From an archaeon (GTDB lineage Archaea; Altiarchaeota; Altiarchaeia; IMC4; QMZM01), in contig JAOZNG010000001.1 of the NCBI GenBank assembly GCA_029933895.1, positions 20,847 through 35,758 on the forward strand: a DNA stretch of 14,912 nucleotides, written 5' to 3'. Positions 12,672 to 14,912 of the stretch are shown piece after piece (positions within the stretch are counted from its first letter, which is position 1; each line of letters opens with the position of its first letter). Position numbers and translations under genes: made by a program. Below the pieces are notes generated by a model. It saw only the letters and a program-made list of their open reading frames with translations, was not told where the DNA came from and made no database searches.

Positions 12672-14003
12672 TCAGTAATAATTAACCTCCCTGCCCTTTT
12701 TTTCTTCATAGATTACGCCCTCATCGAAAACAAGATTGCCTCCGACAAAGGTCTTCACCGGCCAACCCTTCAGCGTCCTGCCAGCATAGGGGCTCCACCC
12801 GCATTTAGTGAAAAGCTCATCCTCCCTGACCATCTTTTCCCTGTTCATGTCAACAATAACCAGGTCAGCATCGAATCCCGTCTCTATCCTGCCCTTGTTT
12901 CTCACCCTGAAAACCCTGGCCGGGTTCTCGGCAGTGATTTTCGCAATCAATTCAATGGTTAATCTGCCCTTATGTGTCTCATTCAGGAGCAAAGGCAACG
13001 TTGTTTCCAGCTCAGGGAAACCAGCGCTCGCGGTGAAAACATCTCTCTCCTTGGATTCCCTTAAATGTGGGGCATGATCTGAGCCGATCATGTCTATTGT
13101 TCCATCAAATAAGCCCTCCCAGAGAGCGCCCTGGTCTGTTTTCGGCCTGAGGGGTGGATTCACCTTGCTGTAGGAGCCTAGTCTCTTCACATCATCCAGG
13201 CTGAGGAAGAGGTGGTGGGGTGATACCTCAGCAGTCAGTTGAGGGTCCTTGAACTTCCTTACCAGATTAACCTCCTCCCTTGCGGAGATATGAGCTACAT
13301 GAAGCTTGTTTCCAGCAGACTTGGATAAATAAATCAATGAATTCAGGGATTCACTGGCACAGATGCTACATCTTGTTTCAGCATAAGTCAAAGGAGTGAT
13401 ATCCTCCCCCGACTCCTTAAGTGCATTCATCCAGTAATCAATCATCAACTGGTTCTCGGCATGGACTGTGGAAATCAACTGCTTCTCTCCAAGTATCCTG
13501 AAATCCTCAAGGATTACTGCATCATTATCTATCAACAGGCTACCTACCGTGGAGCAGGTGTAGAACTTCACTGAGGCTATATCCCTCGAGAGTTTCTTCA
13601 GCTCCCCCTGGTTGTCTGGTGTGGCAGCGAAATGGAAGCCGTAATCAACCAGAGACTTCCCCTTCACATTCATCCTCTTCCTGTCCAGCTCCTTTATTGA
13701 TGTGGTTGGCGGCTGCGTATTGGGCATGTCGAATAATGTGGTGATGCCTCCCGCTGCAGCGGCCTTGGAGCCAGTAACCCATCCCTCCTTGGAAACCGCA
13801 CCAGGCTCCCGCATATGCACGTGCACGTCTATCATACCCGGTAGAATATATTTCCCTCCAGCGTCAACAACAGTATCAGCCTCAGGCAGGGCGGAGTCTT
13901 TAATTATATCCCTTATCTTGCCGGCCTCTATAACAAGGCCTGCGTCAACAACCCCTCCAGGGAGGACCACACGGGAATTTTTTATCACCAACTCAGCCAT
14001 CAT
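12672..14003 (-). CDS. pyrC: dihydroorotase (PyrC, class I type amidohydrolase)
   Basis: The 443-residue cytoplasmic enzyme closes N-carbamoyl-L-aspartate to dihydroorotate in pyrimidine synthesis. Metal-site residues of the family are present: H61 and H63 in D-V-H-V-H-M-R-E-P-G, K146 as the likely carboxylated bridging lysine in S-V-K-F-Y, H181 in S-T-V-H-A-E-N, H238 in V-A-H-I-S, and D309 in G-S-D-H-A-P-H. The M-R-E-P-G stretch after the HxH motif is the dihydroorotase mark that separates it from hydantoinases. N-P-P-L-R-P at 282-287 is also typical of dihydroorotases. Two adjacent Met codons begin the gene. A TATA-like TTTATATAC at 14036-14028, about 26 nt before them, suggests a leaderless transcript. 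It follows pyrK on the same strand, which supports the assignment. Confidence 0.93.
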   Translation of the reverse strand: MMAELVIKNSRVVLPGGVVDAGLVIEAGKIRDIIKDSALPEADTVVDAGGKYILPGMIDVHVHMREPGAVSKEGWVTGSKAAAAGGITTLFDMPNTQPPTTSIKELDRKRMNVKGKSLVDYGFHFAATPDNQGELKKLSRDIASVKFYTCSTVGSLLIDNDAVILEDFRILGEKQLISTVHAENQLMIDYWMNALKESGEDITPLTYAETRCSICASESLNSLIYLSKSAGNKLHVAHISAREEVNLVRKFKDPQLTAEVSPHHLFLSLDDVKRLGSYSKVNPPLRPKTDQGALWEGLFDGTIDMIGSDHAPHLRESKERDVFTASAGFPELETTLPLLLNETHKGRLTIELIAKITAENPARVFRVRNKGRIETGFDADLVIVDMNREKMVREDELFTKCGWSPYAGRTLKGWPVKTFVGGNLVFDEGVIYEEKKGREVNYY

Positions 14004-14015
14004 GCTTATCTAAAT

Positions 14016-14036
14016 AAAAAAAGGAGAGTATATAAA
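14016..14036 (-). promoter_or_regulatory. pyrC promoter, overlapping an oligo-T stop signal for pyrK
   Basis: In the 47-nt pyrK-pyrC gap the minus strand carries TTTATATAC (14036-14028) and then a T7 run (14022-14016). The first is at core-promoter distance from the pyrC ATG. The second could end pyrK transcripts. The two genes may therefore be transcribed separately despite their order. Confidence 0.45.
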
Positions 14037-14050
14037 TCAAACTATATGGT

Positions 14051-14827
14051 CTATAGGTCGGATACTGAGCCGGCTTTGTCTCTCCTGTATCGCCCGAACT
14101 CTGAATCCTTCAGGTGAGATACCTCAAAGACAGGACCATCTCTGCAGACCATCAGCCCTGAATCATCCATGGAACAGTGCCCGCAGACGCCGACGCCGCA
14201 CTTTATGTATCTCTCCAGGGTCAGCTGACAGAATATGTCTCTCTCCAAGGCGATATCCATCACCCCCTTCATCATGACCTCAGGCCCGCAGGAGCATATC
14301 TGGTCCACCCCGGAATCAACCAGTTCCTCCAGGACATCACATGTATTGCCTCTACGGCCGCAGCTGCCGTCGTCTGTTGTCAGGTGCAGTGAGACTCTGC
14401 CGCCTAGCCTCTCTTCTAAGGGAATCATCTCCTTCCCTGTTTTTGCCCCGTGGATTACGGTAACCTTTCTTCCCTTAGCCAATGCCTCATCTATGAAAGG
14501 CAGCAGTGGGGCGATTCCCACTCCACCGCCGACAGCACAGATGTTTTTACCTTTTATCTTGAAGCGTCCCTCCCCGTACGGCCCCCTGAAACCAACAAGG
14601 TCTCCCTCTTTTAGGGTGAACATTTTCTCTGTGAAGGAACCAACTTTCCTGACCATTACCTCAACGTCTCCATCCAGTTTAGCGAAGCCGAAGGGTTTCT
14701 CACCCTCCTCCGGAATCCACAGCATGCAGAACTGCCCGGGCCTCGCATCCACTCTCTTATCTAAGGTGAACGTCTTAACTGTAGGATTCTCCACCCTCAC
14801 CCCCGAAATCTCCACCATCTCAAGCAT
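14051..14827 (-). CDS. pyrK: dihydroorotate dehydrogenase electron-transfer subunit (PyrK)
   Basis: The 258-residue FAD and 2Fe-2S protein passes electrons from dihydroorotate dehydrogenase (PyrD) to NAD+ in the class 1B enzyme. Visible are the FAD-domain R-P-G-Q-F-C-M-L-W (29-37), the K-P-F-G-F-A region where most relatives have R-P-x-S, and the nucleotide-binding A-V-G-G-G-V-G-I-A-P-L-L-P (98-110). The iron-sulfur ligands C210-x4-C215-x2-C218 and C228 follow near the C-terminus. C-S-C-G-P-E-V-M-M (178-186) is also characteristic. The ATG at 14827 has an SD-like AGGTGA six nt upstream; a TTG two codons earlier is less likely. pyrD is not in the window and could lie beyond the right edge. Confidence 0.92.
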   Translation of the reverse strand: MLEMVEISGVRVENPTVKTFTLDKRVDARPGQFCMLWIPEEGEKPFGFAKLDGDVEVMVRKVGSFTEKMFTLKEGDLVGFRGPYGEGRFKIKGKNICAVGGGVGIAPLLPFIDEALAKGRKVTVIHGAKTGKEMIPLEERLGGRVSLHLTTDDGSCGRRGNTCDVLEELVDSGVDQICSCGPEVMMKGVMDIALERDIFCQLTLERYIKCGVGVCGHCSMDDSGLMVCRDGPVFEVSHLKDSEFGRYRRDKAGSVSDL

Positions 14828-14833
14828 TTTCAA

Positions 14834-14912
14834 TCACCTTCACCCATTTATGATCTTTGATCTTTTCTATCTCTTTCTGGATTTTTGATTTCCTTGAATT
14901 TCATCTTTCCTC
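14834..14912 (-). other. right-edge stretch with unresolved coding capacity
   Basis: The 79 nt upstream of pyrK are purine-rich on the minus strand. One minus frame is open from the right edge to a TAA at about 14850-14848. Another is open from a TGA at 14904-14902 to a TGA overlapping the pyrK start, and reads as a plausible protein tail (D-H-K-W-V-K-V-I-E-N-A), but it contains no ATG. The edge prevents a decision on whether this is the 3' end of a gene or a pyrK leader. Confidence 0.3.

Noticed and set aside
14235..14888. 217-codon plus-strand ORF antisense to pyrK
   Set aside because: pyrK has all cofactor motifs in the minus frame. The plus ORF is Ser/Pro-rich with no domain and is a shadow.

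Overview
The window is archaeal. An archaeal-type adenylate kinase (AdkA), a DUF106/EMC3-like membrane insertase and ribosomal protein L34e form one cluster. NurA nuclease and a PAC2/PbaB proteasome chaperone are also present. Several genes have an A/T-rich TATA-like element 24-30 bp before the start codon with little or no leader. The gene set looks euryarchaeal-like; I cannot name a lineage with confidence.

Layout. Positions 1-2352 (minus) hold the first 784 codons of a gene that runs off the left edge. It encodes a winged-helix-like N-terminus followed by an exceptionally long and regular coiled coil. A repeat-rich divergent region (2353-2543) separates it from a plus-strand operon adkA - DUF106 insertase - rpl34e (2544-3934). 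A NurA family nuclease (3937-4968, minus) converges on that operon. After a 210-bp divergent spacer comes a five-gene plus-strand operon (5179-10151): a GbsR/MarR-like regulator, a LolD/MacB-type ABC ATPase, an exported and membrane-anchored protein with beta-sandwich (CARDB/NEW3-like) repeats, and two paralogous MacB/FtsX-type permeases. A PAC2-family proteasome chaperone (minus) and a PflX-like radical SAM protein (plus) diverge from a 48-bp spacer that seems to hold one symmetric TATA element. A two-gene minus-strand unit follows: an orphan 132-aa protein and a VanZ-family membrane protein whose 3' end overlaps the radical SAM gene. The right end carries pyrimidine biosynthesis genes on the minus strand: pyrK, then pyrC.

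How the genes work together. The adkA-DUF106-L34e block is a known euryarchaeal ribosome/secretion neighbourhood, but the genes that often flank it (secY, cmk) are not seen here. The ABC operon is a complete machine on paper: regulator, ATPase, ectodomain partner and two permease halves. It has no HlyD-type membrane-fusion protein, as expected for a cell without an outer membrane; its substrate is unknown. pyrK and pyrC serve de novo UMP synthesis.

Coding density is very high. The only non-coding stretches over 100 bp are 2353-2543 and 4969-5178; none exceeds 300 bp. No tRNA, rRNA, CRISPR array, insertion sequence or integrase was recognised. The most unusual items are the giant wHTH-coiled-coil protein and its repeat-rich promoter region, the regulator-linked ABC operon, and the symmetric shared promoter at 10915-10962.
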